DNA of 64,000 bases from Sporomusa termitida (lineage in GTDB: Bacteria; Bacillota; Negativicutes; Sporomusales; Sporomusaceae), in NCBI RefSeq assembly GCF_007641255.1, contig NZ_CP036259.1, forward strand, positions 1,302,001-1,366,000. Direction: 5' to 3'. The translations under genes were made by a program, and so were the position numbers. Of this stretch, positions 45,757 through 56,100 are shown in pieces. Under the pieces are notes generated by a model, which worked only from the letters and a program-made list of their open reading frames with translations, was not told where the DNA came from and ran no database searches. Numbering within the stretch: position 1 is the stretch's first letter; every line of letters starts with the position of its first letter.

Positions 45757-47145
45757 GTGGAGACCATGGAATGGCTGAAAAAACATTACGACGAGCGGCC
45801 GGAGCAACGGTTTATCAATCAACTGACGTTTCGCGAGGTCTATGAGCGTGTCGCTGATTTGGCCCGGCAACTCTATCTTTATGTGCAAAATGAACAGCGA
45901 GTTGCCCTTTATTCTCCTAACTCCGCAGATATGGCCCTGTTTTTTTTGGCCCTGCAGGCTTTGGAGAAAGAAGTGCTCCTGCTGAATACCCGTTTAACAG
46001 CGGCCGAACTGGGCAAACAGCTGAAAGCGCTGAACATCCGGGTAGTCTTTTCCCATAATGACAGGTTTACCGCTTTTCAGGAAGTGCAGCAGAGTAAAAA
46101 AACGGCTGTAAAACTGGCAACTGCCTGGAATAGAGAACACATAGCGGTGATTATGCACACCAGCGCCACCACCGGTGAATACAAAGCCGTTCCCCTGCGG
46201 TGGAAACAGTTCTATGCCCATGTACAGGCCTCCCGGCAGCGCCTGGGCGTGACGGCGGCAGATAACTGGCTTATGGTACTGCCGATGTATCATATCAGCG
46301 GCTTAAGCATCTTAATGCGCAGCCTGTACAATGGAACACAGACCACAGTTGTGGAAAGCTTTGATGAAGAGCAGATAATCAACCTGATTGAAAATGGCGG
46401 CATCAATATGCTGTCCATTGTGCCGACCATGCTCAGCCGGATCATTCACCGGATCAGGCAACATAACTTACGGGTCGTGCTGGTAGGAGGCGAGTTTGTT
46501 CCCGATGCCCTGGTGGCAGCCGGTATCAGGAAAAATATTCCGCTGCACAAAACCTTTGGCATGACAGAGACCACCAGCCAGGTTGCCACTTTTTCCGTAG
46601 CAGAGCATCCGGGGAAAATGGCGTCGGTCGGCTTACCGCTTGCGGGAACAGCTGTCCGTATTTTAAATCCCGATGAACAGGGGATTGGCGAAATCAGCAT
46701 TAACAGCCCCATGCTCATGGATGGATATCTGGGAGCCGAGGGGCATCCCGGCTTTTTTAATACCGGGGATGTGGGCTATAGCGATGAAGATGGGTTTATT
46801 TATATAGTGGATCGGCGCAGAAATATTATCATATCCGGCGGCGAGAACATTTATCCCCGGGAAATTGAGAATGTTCTCTATCAACTGCCTGAAGTAACAG
46901 AATGCGCCGTTGTCGGCCGGCCGGATAAAAAATGGGGGCAGGTTCCCGTGCTATATGTTGTTTCTTCCCTGGATGAAGCGGCCATATACAGCTATCTGGC
47001 CAAGCACCTGGCCAGCTACAAGCTTCCGAAAACAATCATCCATTTGGCTGAGCTGCCGAAAAACGCCGCCGGAAAAATAGTAAAACGAAAGTTAGAGGTT
47101 TTGGATGGTAAGCAGCAGCAATCTGATCGACAGCTTAAATATTGA
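45757..47145 (+). CDS. menE: o-Succinylbenzoate-CoA ligase
   Basis: 462 residues of the ANL family. Visible: MHTSATTGEYKAVPLRW (the P-loop, with Ala and Tyr where TSGTTGxPK is usual), FGMTETTSQVATF, YLGAEGHPGFFNTGDVGY, DRRRNIIISGGENIYPREIE and KNAAGKIVKRKL with the catalytic Lys. It activates o-succinylbenzoate for MenB. GTG 45757 has AAGGT 7 nt upstream; ATG 45766 is a possible alternative. The 3' end overlaps the hotdog thioesterase gene by 41 bp. Changes in the P-loop are mild and occur in some active relatives, but deserve note. Confidence 0.9.
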   Translation: METMEWLKKHYDERPEQRFINQLTFREVYERVADLARQLYLYVQNEQRVALYSPNSADMALFFLALQALEKEVLLLNTRLTAAELGKQLKALNIRVVFSHNDRFTAFQEVQQSKKTAVKLATAWNREHIAVIMHTSATTGEYKAVPLRWKQFYAHVQASRQRLGVTAADNWLMVLPMYHISGLSILMRSLYNGTQTTVVESFDEEQIINLIENGGINMLSIVPTMLSRIIHRIRQHNLRVVLVGGEFVPDALVAAGIRKNIPLHKTFGMTETTSQVATFSVAEHPGKMASVGLPLAGTAVRILNPDEQGIGEISINSPMLMDGYLGAEGHPGFFNTGDVGYSDEDGFIYIVDRRRNIIISGGENIYPREIENVLYQLPEVTECAVVGRPDKKWGQVPVLYVVSSLDEAAIYSYLAKHLASYKLPKTIIHLAELPKNAAGKIVKRKLEVLDGKQQQSDRQLKY

Positions 47146-47497
47146 GTACATCCGTGTACAGGGCGACACCCTGGAGGCCAAAATGAATTTGACCCGGTTT
47201 CACAGCCAACCTTTTGGCTATCTGCACGGAGGGGCAACCATTGCCTTTGGCGAGACGGTTGCCGGCTATGCATCAAACCAAAAAATTGCCGGCGATCAGG
47301 CCGCCGTAGGTCAAACCATTACAGCCAACCATCTGAAACCCAAAAAAACAACAGGTTATATTGTGGCCAGAGGGAGACTGCTGCAGCAGGGAAGGCATTC
47401 CCATGTTTGGCTATTGGAAATGGTGGATGAAACTAATGCGGTAATTGCCCATATGACAGTTGCCAATGCTATTGTCGGGTTGAATAAAGTAAAGTAA
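47105..47497 (+). CDS. Hotdog-fold thioesterase, probable DHNA-CoA hydrolase
   Basis: 130 residues of the PaaI/YbgC class: HSQPFGYLHGGATIAFGETVAGYAS carries the family's His-Gly-Gly active-site segment, given here in part. Its gene starts inside menE and overlaps it by 41 bp. This fits the enzyme that frees 1,4-dihydroxy-2-naphthoate from DHNA-CoA (MenI-type). That step would be needed if free DHNA is then adenylated by the ligase at 48562. MVSSSNLIDSLNIEYI is the N-terminus. Confidence 0.82.
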   Translation: MVSSSNLIDSLNIEYIRVQGDTLEAKMNLTRFHSQPFGYLHGGATIAFGETVAGYASNQKIAGDQAAVGQTITANHLKPKKTTGYIVARGRLLQQGRHSHVWLLEMVDETNAVIAHMTVANAIVGLNKVK

Positions 47498-47518
47498 AAG
47501 TACAGCGGGAGGGACGGC

Positions 47519-48565
47519 ATGGAGGTACAGGAACGCATGATTATCATGATGCTCCAAGGATTTACCACATCCTATTTAATATGTGCTGCCTGTGAGCTTG
47601 AGCTATTTGACCATTTGCACCAGGGGGAAATATATCACGGGGAAATGACAGTCGCAAAATTGAGCAGCCAATTAGCGGTTGAAGAGGAATTGCTGTATCG
47701 TTTGCTAAGACCGCTGCTGGCGCTACAGTTGATTCAGGAAGCGGACGGCGTTTTTTTTCTCACCGCCTTAGGGAAAAGGTTATCAAAGCACTCGGAAAAC
47801 TCACTGAAAGATTTGGCTTTATTTTGCGGGCGGGAATCCATGCCCTGCTGGGCTAAACTGTATGAGGCCGTAAAACTTCGTACTTTGCCTTATTTGCTGG
47901 TGGAAAAGCAGCCATTTTTTGCAGCACAGCACGGCGATCGTGAAAAATTTTCCATTTTTAATTCCATGATGCGCAATTCAAGTAAGAACCTGAATCTGTC
48001 CGCTTATTTTGCACAGCAGCCGGATAAAAGCCAAATAAATGCTATTGTTGATATCGGCGGCGGCGCCGGTGATATCATGGCCAAATTTTTGCATTTCTAT
48101 CACAAGGCCACCGGAATCATTGTTGATCTGGAGCATGTAAGAGATGAAGCCCAGCGAAACCTTACAATATGTAGTATAAATCAAAGATGCCGGTTTGCCA
48201 CCGGAAATTTCTTCGAAAAGCTGGCTGTGCAGGCCGACTTATTCATCTTATCGCGTATATTGCACGACTGGGATGATGAAAAGGCCGGTGAAATTCTAAA
48301 AAACACCGGCCAGGCTATGACAGAGGATTCCCGGCTGTTAGTCATTGAAAAGCTAATGCCCGATTCCATCACGCGCGACTGCCTGCCTTTGTATCTGAAT
48401 GATTTATATATCTGGTCCGTGTGCGGCGGCAAAGAACGGACAGAAGCCGAATTTATAAAACTATTCCGGGCCAGCGGGCTGGTACTTAACAAAAAGTACC
48501 GGCTGACAGCCGATGAATATGTACTGGAGGTAAAAAAAGAGTATTGCGGGGAGGAAATAGTATGA
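47519..48565 (+). CDS. SAM-dependent O-methyltransferase
   Basis: 348 residues of the plant-caffeate/hydroxyneurosporene O-methyltransferase type. An N-terminal dimerisation helix-turn-helix domain (about 1-95) is followed by a Rossmann domain with IVDIGGGAGDIMAKFL, ILSRILHDWDDEKAGEIL (catalytic His in HDWDDE) and LLVIEKLMP. Enzymes of this kind methylate phenols of aromatic polyketides and related rings. In this context the natural substrate is a hydroxyl of DHNA, probably the 4-OH since the 1-OH is needed for metal binding. The end overlaps the aryl-AMP ligase gene by ATGA, consistent with successive steps. Confidence 0.88.
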   Translation: MEVQERMIIMMLQGFTTSYLICAACELELFDHLHQGEIYHGEMTVAKLSSQLAVEEELLYRLLRPLLALQLIQEADGVFFLTALGKRLSKHSENSLKDLALFCGRESMPCWAKLYEAVKLRTLPYLLVEKQPFFAAQHGDREKFSIFNSMMRNSSKNLNLSAYFAQQPDKSQINAIVDIGGGAGDIMAKFLHFYHKATGIIVDLEHVRDEAQRNLTICSINQRCRFATGNFFEKLAVQADLFILSRILHDWDDEKAGEILKNTGQAMTEDSRLLVIEKLMPDSITRDCLPLYLNDLYIWSVCGGKERTEAEFIKLFRASGLVLNKKYRLTADEYVLEVKKEYCGEEIV

Positions 48566-50160
48566 TTACAAGCCAGGTAAGGTTTGAGCATATTGCCAGA
48601 AGATATGAGCAACTGGGCTACTGGGAACCGCTGACGCTGGGAGAACAGTTAAAAATGGCGGCTCAAAAATATCAGCGGCAAGTAGCCGTCGTTGAAGATA
48701 ATACAAGGCTTACTTATGCCGAACTGGATCTGGCGGTTGACAGGCTTGCCGCCGGCCTGTTTAGACTGGGAATTCATAGTGGCGACAATGTGGTTGTTCA
48801 GCTTCCCAATAGTATTGCCTTTATTACGGTTTGTTTTGCTTTATTTCGTATTGGCGCGCGTCCCATTCTGGCCCTGCCGTCTCACCGGGAAGCGGAGCTG
48901 GACGCCATTTTTCAGCTGGCAGAACCGGTGGCATATGTTATTCCCCCGTCTTTTTTGGGATTCGACTATGAAAAAACAGCGGATTTTTTAATGACCAGAC
49001 ATTCGTCGGTCAAATTTCTCATTACCGACGGCCAGGGCAGGAAGAGCATTGATCTAAACCAGCTTCCCGCCGCCCCGGTTGCCTTTGAGCGGCCGCCTTC
49101 GCATAAAGACATTGCGCTTTTTCTGTTATCCGGCGGCACAACGGGAACACCTAAACTGATTCCCAAAATTCACGCCGCCTATGCCTATAATGCCAAAGCC
49201 ACGGCGAAACGCTGCGGCCTGACAGACAGGAGCGTGTATCTTGCCGTTTTATCGATTGCGCATGACTATCCGCTTTGTTGTCCCGGCATCCTCGGGACCC
49301 TGTTTACCGGCGGGACCGCTGTATTATGCAAGACGGCAAGTTACGAGGAGGCTTTTCCCCTTATCGCCCGCGAAAGAGTGACAATCACGGCCATTGTTCC
49401 GGCCATCGCTGCTGTTTGGCTTGAGGCCCTGGCCGAGGATGAAACGGCGGAGGCCGCCAGTCTGGAAGTAGTTTTGGTAGGGGCGGCCAAACTGGAGAAA
49501 GAGACGGCCAAACAATTAATCGCCGGACTGGGCTGCAAACTGCAGCAGGGGTATGGCTTAGGCGAAGGAATTACCTGCTTTACATCCCTCGATGATGACG
49601 AAGAGATTGCCTGCAGTTGCCAGGGGCGCCCGGTTTCGCCGGCGGATGAAATAAAAATTGTCGATGAAAATGGCGATGAAGTGCCGGCGGGAGAGTTTGG
49701 CGAACTGATAGAACGAGGGCCCTACACGTTTCTGGGCTACTATAAGGCGCCGGAACTGAACCGGCAATGCTTTACGGCCGACGGCTTTTTCCGCACCGGT
49801 GACCGGGCAAGGCTTACGCCGGCAGGAAATATCCAGATCGAAGGGCGGATCAGGGAGCAGATTAACCGGGCCGGGGAAAATGTAGTTCCGGCTGAAACCG
49901 AGACCTATCTCCGCAAATATAAAGGGGTAAAGGATGCGGCCGTACTGGGGCTTCCCGATGAAAATCTGGGAGAGAGAACGTGTGCGTTTCTGATAGCCGA
50001 TAACCGGACCATTACCCTGGCGGATATTGGTAAATTTTTCCGCGAATTGGGTATTGCCCAGTATAAAATGCCCGATCAGATTGAATTCATTGATAGTTTT
50101 CCCCTTACCAACGTGGGGAAAGTGGATAAAAAAAAGCTGCGGGCCATGGCTAGGCAATAA
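48562..50160 (+). CDS. Aryl-acid AMP ligase (DhbE/YbtE family), probable DHNA activation
   Basis: 532 residues from ATG 48562 (GGGGAGG upstream). Typical motifs: GYWEPLTLGEQLK, LLSGGTTGTPKLIPKIH, GYGLGEG, YKAPELN, FRTGDRARLT, REQINRAGENV and NVGKVDKKKL. It adenylates an aryl acid and loads it onto the aryl carrier domain of the next protein. In the pocket, DhbE has HNYPLSSPG; here the segment is HDYPLCCPG, so the Asn of DHB enzymes (Cys in salicylate enzymes) is Asp and the following Ser is Cys. These changes suggest a different, bulkier acid. With the men genes upstream, DHNA or its methyl ether is the best guess. It is 22 bp before the NRPS gene. Confidence 0.9.
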   Translation: MITSQVRFEHIARRYEQLGYWEPLTLGEQLKMAAQKYQRQVAVVEDNTRLTYAELDLAVDRLAAGLFRLGIHSGDNVVVQLPNSIAFITVCFALFRIGARPILALPSHREAELDAIFQLAEPVAYVIPPSFLGFDYEKTADFLMTRHSSVKFLITDGQGRKSIDLNQLPAAPVAFERPPSHKDIALFLLSGGTTGTPKLIPKIHAAYAYNAKATAKRCGLTDRSVYLAVLSIAHDYPLCCPGILGTLFTGGTAVLCKTASYEEAFPLIARERVTITAIVPAIAAVWLEALAEDETAEAASLEVVLVGAAKLEKETAKQLIAGLGCKLQQGYGLGEGITCFTSLDDDEEIACSCQGRPVSPADEIKIVDENGDEVPAGEFGELIERGPYTFLGYYKAPELNRQCFTADGFFRTGDRARLTPAGNIQIEGRIREQINRAGENVVPAETETYLRKYKGVKDAAVLGLPDENLGERTCAFLIADNRTITLADIGKFFRELGIAQYKMPDQIEFIDSFPLTNVGKVDKKKLRAMARQ

Positions 50161-50182
50161 GCTTTTAAGGGAGCGTGCATAA

Positions 50183-53100
50183 ATGAATAAACCGTCTTAT
50201 GAAGATACAACAACTGTGTTTATTCTGGATTATGAAGCAGTGAAAGCGCAAATTTTGGACATGTTATCAGCACCTGTTGAATTGGATGAACGGCGCAATT
50301 TACTGGAGCTTGGTCTTAGTTCGCTGCAAATTATGCGGTTGGTGAACAAATGGCGTAAACTGGGGGCAGCCGTTACCTTTGCCGAATTGATTTCAGACCC
50401 CAGCTTGGGAGCGTGGTGGTCTTTATTAAACAAACACTATAGCCCGAGTTTCGTAAGACAGATTACTAGCACAGAACAGCGGCACATTGCCGATATGTAT
50501 GCCCCGTTTCCTCTTACCGACGTGCAATATGCGTACTGGATTGGACGGCGCCAGGATCAATACCTTGGCGGGGTTGGCTGCCACGGTTATCTGGAAGTGG
50601 ACGGAAACGCTGTTAACCCTGAACGACTGGCGGCGGCATGGGGACAGTTAGTGAGGCATCATCCGATGCTGCGGGTCCGGTTCTTGCCCGACGGACAGCA
50701 GCAGGTATTGCCGGCGCCGGCAGCCAAGCCGATAACAGTGCATGATCTGCGGGAATGCCCGGAGGATGAACTTCCCCAGGAATTACTGGCGATACGCCGG
50801 CAGCTGTCGCATCGCCTGCTGGCTATAGAAGACGGCCAGGTTGCGGAAATTCAGCTTAGTTTATTGCCGCAGGGGCGGACCCGCATGCATTTTGACATTG
50901 ATTTACTGGTAGCCGACGTACAAAGCTTCCAAATCATATTGCGGGATCTGGCCGCCGCCTATGGGCGCAATGAGAGGCCCCAGGCCCCGGACAACTGGAA
51001 TTTTGCCGAATATCTAAGGCAGGAAGAACAACGGCAGGCGACAGACAAAGCGAAAGCCGCCGAATACTGGCGTAAACGTTTGCCGGCAATGCCGGCGGGG
51101 CCGGCGTTACCCTTGCAGGTAAAGCCGGAAACCCTTAAAAACCCTGTGTTCAGGCGGAGAGAGCACTTGGTTGCGGCCCCGGTCTGGGAAGCGTTAAAAA
51201 AACGTGCTGCTGCCAATCAAGTGACTCCGGCCATGGTGCTTTTAACTGTCTATGCGCTTGTGCTGGAACGCTGGAGCGCCAACTCGAAGTTTTTGATTAA
51301 TGTCCCGTTATTTGACCGGCAGGCTGCCGACGAAGGGATCGACAATGTTGTTGCCGATTTTACCAATTTACTGTTGCTGGCAGTGGATTGCACCGGCAGT
51401 GAATCCTTCCTGGGGCAAGCGCAAAAGGTGCAGCAACAGTTTTATCAGGATATAGCGAATATAGCGTATTCGGGGATAAAGGTCCAGCGTGATCTGACGC
51501 GGCTGCATCCCGGGGAGAAAACGTTTGCCCCCATTGTTTTCTCCTGTAATTTAGGTGTTCCCCTGATTGAGGATGAATTTCGCCAGGCTTTTGGTGAAAT
51601 CAGCTATATGATTTCGCAAACACCCCAGGTATGGCTTGATTGTCAATTATTTGACATGGACGGGGGCTTGCTGCTGATTTGGGACAGTATTGAGGAATTA
51701 TTCCCCGCTGAACTGGTGGAGCAGATGTTTAACGCCTACCGGCAGTGCCTTTACCGGTTGGCGGCGGCAGGGAACAACTGGTGGGAGATCCCTGACACCG
51801 TACCGGCTTGGCAGCATACTAACCGGCAAAGGACAGTTGCCGTACCGGCAATAGAAACCTGCCTGCATATGCCGTTTTTTGCGACTGCCGCCCGGCAGCC
51901 ACAACAGGTGGCTCTGATCGAAGGGGCGACCAAAGCCGAAACCTCATACAGTCGCCTCGCCGGATATGCCCTGCAGGCAGCGGCCGCTTTGCAGGCGCAG
52001 GGGGTAAAGAAGGGCGATACCGTTGCCGTTACCCTGCCGCGGGGAATGGAGCAGATTGCGGCAGTATTCGGAGTATTGGCGGCAGGGGCCTGCTATGTGC
52101 CGGTGGGTCCGCAGCAACCGGCTGTACGCCGGGCAATCATCCACCGCAAAGCCGGCATACGCTATGTCCTCACCAACGAGGCTTTAGCCGGCGGTATTGC
52201 CTGGCCGGAGAATACGGCGGTACTTACCATGGAAGCGGCTGAACACAGCTCGCCGCTGGCGGAACCGGTCACAAATCCGGCGGCAAGCTCGGCCTATATC
52301 ATATTTACTTCCGGCTCAACCGGCGAACCCAAAGGGGTTGAAATCACTCACGCGGCGGCCTGGAATACCATCGCCGACATCAACAGCCGCTATGGCATGA
52401 CGGTCAGTGACCGGGCCCTGGCGGTTTCCGCCCTGGATTTTGACCTGTCGGTCTATGACATCTTCGGCCTGCTGGGGACAGGCGGTTCCCTGGTGCTGCT
52501 TACCGAGGATACCCGCCGGGATGCCTCTTTTTGGCTGGAGCTAATAACAGAATATCGGCTAACGGTCTGGAATTCCGTTCCCGTTCTGCTGGCCATGCTG
52601 CTGGTGGAAGCCGAAAGCCGCCGGCAACAGTTATTGTCCTTACGGGTGGTTATGCTTTCCGGCGACTGGATCGGCCTGGATATTCCCGCGAGACTGCAGG
52701 CGGTTGCCGCCAACTCCCGGCTTGTGGCCATGGGCGGCGCCACCGAGGCGGCTATCTGGTCCAACTATTATGATGTAACCTTGCCGTTGCCGGCCCACTG
52801 GACTTCGATTCCCTATGGCCAACCCTTAACCAATCAGTTGTACCGGGTAGTGGATAAAAAGGGACGGGATTGTCCGGACTGGGTGCCGGGAGAGCTCTGG
52901 ATCGGCGGCGCGGGTATTGCCAAGGGCTATATTGGCGAGCCGGAACTGACGGAGCAGCAGTTTGTAACCGCCGGGAATATGCGCTGGTACCGTACCGGCG
53001 ACTGCGGCCGATTCTGGCCGGACGGGAATATCGAATTTCTGGGACGGCAGGATTATCAGGTGAAAGTGCGGGGGCACCGTATTGAACCGGGGGAGATTGA

Positions 53101-56100
53101 AGCCGCTATCAAAAAGCATCCCGGCGTCGACAATGCCGTAGTTGCCGCAGTTGGCGATTTGCACGGGAACAAACAGCTGATCGGCTATGTGGTTCCGGCC
53201 GCTGCGCAAGACGCTGCGCTGTTCCAAGCGGTGGAAACGAATGCCGCAAGCAGGCAGGAACGCTGGGATGCACTATTGCGCATTGGCAAAAGCCTGGCCG
53301 CAGCCGGGACGAAAGAAGATGAAACCGAAGCAGCATTTGACCTTTTCCGTGAATATAGTGAAAAATTAACGATTGTCTATATATGCCGGGCTTTACAGCA
53401 GGCCGGAGCCTGGTGCCGGGCCGGCGAGAGCTATACTGTCGCCGATTTGCTGAAGCATTGTGATATTCAGCCGCGCTATCGGGAATTGATCGGGCAGTGG
53501 CTGGACAGTCTGGCGGAAGAGGGGCTTGTAATCCAAAAGGAAGCCGGCCTGCTGACGAACACCCGGGATTTTCCCAGCGACCCGGCCGCCGTTGTAAACC
53601 AAGAGTATCCGGGTCTTGCGCGCTATCTGGAGGACCTGGCACGGTTTCTCAGGCAGTTTGACAGCAACAGTGCGGCTATGCTGCAGGGAAAAGTGGATCC
53701 GCTGGAGCTTTTTTTCGCCGAGGCACATCAGGCGCCGGACGATTTCGTCCAAAGGCTGCCGGGAGCGGAACAGAGAAATAACATTGCCCGGGGGCTGCTG
53801 GCGGCAGCCGTTGACAGCCGCCAAACCGGCAAACCGGTCAGAATCCTGGAGCTTGGGGCAAGGGGGCTGCAACTGACCGGCAGCATGCTGGCTTTACTTG
53901 CGGCTAAACAGGTTGAGTTTTCCTGCACAGATACCTCGGCGTTTTTTATCAATAAAGCCAAAACACAGTTTAAGAACTATCCCTTTGTGGAGTACCGGCA
54001 GCTGGACATCAATGAAAATCCGCTGCACCAGGGCTATGAGGCCAACAGCTATGACCTTATTATCGCGGCCAATTCCCTGCATCGCGCCCGCAATATAAAA
54101 AATGCCTTGCATAATACATTGGCGCTTATGGCCCCGGGCGGAATAGCGCTGATTCTGGAAATGACGGACAATAGCCGTTTGCAGCAGATAAGCACAGGCT
54201 TTCTGGAAAATGGCTTTATTCATTTTGAAGATGAACGGCGTTTCGTGCGCGCGCCGCTGTTTTCCGTTGCGCAATGGCAGGCCCTGCTTCAAGCCGAAGA
54301 CGGTGCGGCAATGGCTGTTTTTCCGGAAGCCGGTGAACGGATGAGCCGCTATAACCAGCACGTGTTTCTGCTGCAAGCTACCCGCCGGGCAAAAGCTTTT
54401 ACAGGGGCGCCAATAATAAACTTTCTGCGGGACATTCTGCCTGAGTATATGATTCCGGCGGTATTTATCCCTTTGGAGCAATTGCCGCTTACCGAAAACG
54501 GCAAAATCGACAAAAAAGCATTACCTTTGCCAGCTACATCCAAGCACGAAGTTCCGGATAAACCGTTTGTTGCTCCCCGGACGCCGGTGGAATTGTTGCT
54601 TGCCGAAATTTGGACCGAAATTCTGCGTGTGGAAGCGATCAGCATGACCGATCATTATTTTGAATTGGGCGGCGATTCCTTGCTCGCAACGCAGTTGAAT
54701 GCCATGGTCCGGCAAAAATGCAACGTGGAGTTGTCGTTGGAAACCATTTTTAAGAAACCGGTATTGGCCGAACTGGTCGAGCATTTGCAAAAATTAATGG
54801 CTGATAATGAGAAAGCGGACAAAGCGGCGGCCCCTATAGCGTTGCAGCAAATCATTCCCCAGCCGGCAGAAACCTATCTGCCCTTTCCGCTAACCGATAT
54901 TCAGCAATCCTACTGGCTGGGCCGCAGTGGTGTTTATTCTTTGGGTAATGTATCGGCCCATTGCTATTTTGAATTAGATGGGCAGGGCTTGGACCTGGCC
55001 AAAGTGAATGCGGCCTGGCAGCGCTTAATGAATCAGCATGGAATGCTGCGGGCGGTGGTTTTGCCTGACGGCCAGTCCCAAAAAATCTATGAACCGGTGC
55101 CGGCTTATTCAATAAAAGTTTATGATTTGCGGACAGCAGCCGATGTAGACGCCGAACTGGAAAATATCCGCGAAAGTATGGCCCATCAGATATTCAAAAC
55201 AGAACAATGGCCGCTGTTCGACATCCGGGCATCTATAACCGGTACGGGGCGCGTTCGCCTGCATATCAGCTTTGACAATATCGTTCTTGATGGCTGGAGC
55301 ATTTTTCACCTCTTTCGCGAGTGGAAACGGCTGTATGATCAGCCTGAGGCGCTGCTGTTCCCGCCGGCCTTGTCGTTTAGAGATTATGTTATGGCTTTGG
55401 AGGAAATCAAAAAAACAGCTGCATATCAGCGGGATCTGAAATACTGGCAGGATCGCCTGCCTGATTTGCCGTCGGCACCGGAACTGCCGCTGGCAAAAAA
55501 TCCGGATTCGCTTTCCGTCCAGCGGTTTAGCCGTCTGGAAACAAGGCTTAGACGCGAAGAATGGCAAACCATTAAGAAAAGAGCCGCCGAGGGCGGGTTA
55601 TCTGCCGCCGGTATTCTGCTCACTGCTTATGCGGAGGTTTTAAGCGCGTGGAGCAAACGCTCCCGCTTTACGATCAATTTAACAAGATTTAACCGGTTGC
55701 CGCTGCATCCCCGGGTGAAGGAGCTGGTTGGCGATTTCACTTCCTTGACATTATTGGCGGTAGATACCTCAACCGGCAAAACTTTTCTTGAACGGGGCAA
55801 AAATTTACAGCAGCAGCTTTGGCAGGATTTGGATCATCCTTATGTCAGCGGCGTTTTAGTGGAACGTGAGCTGGGGCGGATTTCCGGCCCGCGCCAGGCA
55901 GTCACCATGCCGGTGGTATTTACCAGTGGCCTGGGCATTGAGCAGGACAGTGAAACCGATACCGGTCAAAGTTATCTGGGAAAAATCACTTACGGAATTT
56001 CGCAGACGCCGCAGGTATGGCTGGACCATCAGGTTTCCGAACAGGCGGGAGAATTGCTGCTATCCTGGGATGCGCTGCATGATATTTTCCCGGAAGGATT

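Noticed and set aside
41258-50160. Salicylate- or 2,3-dihydroxybenzoate-capped siderophore, as in the classic systems
   Set aside because: No isochorismate-pyruvate lyase (pchB), no isochorismatase (entB) and no dehydrogenase (entA) are present, whereas menD, H, B and E are. A bifunctional salicylate synthase reading of the menF gene cannot be wholly excluded.
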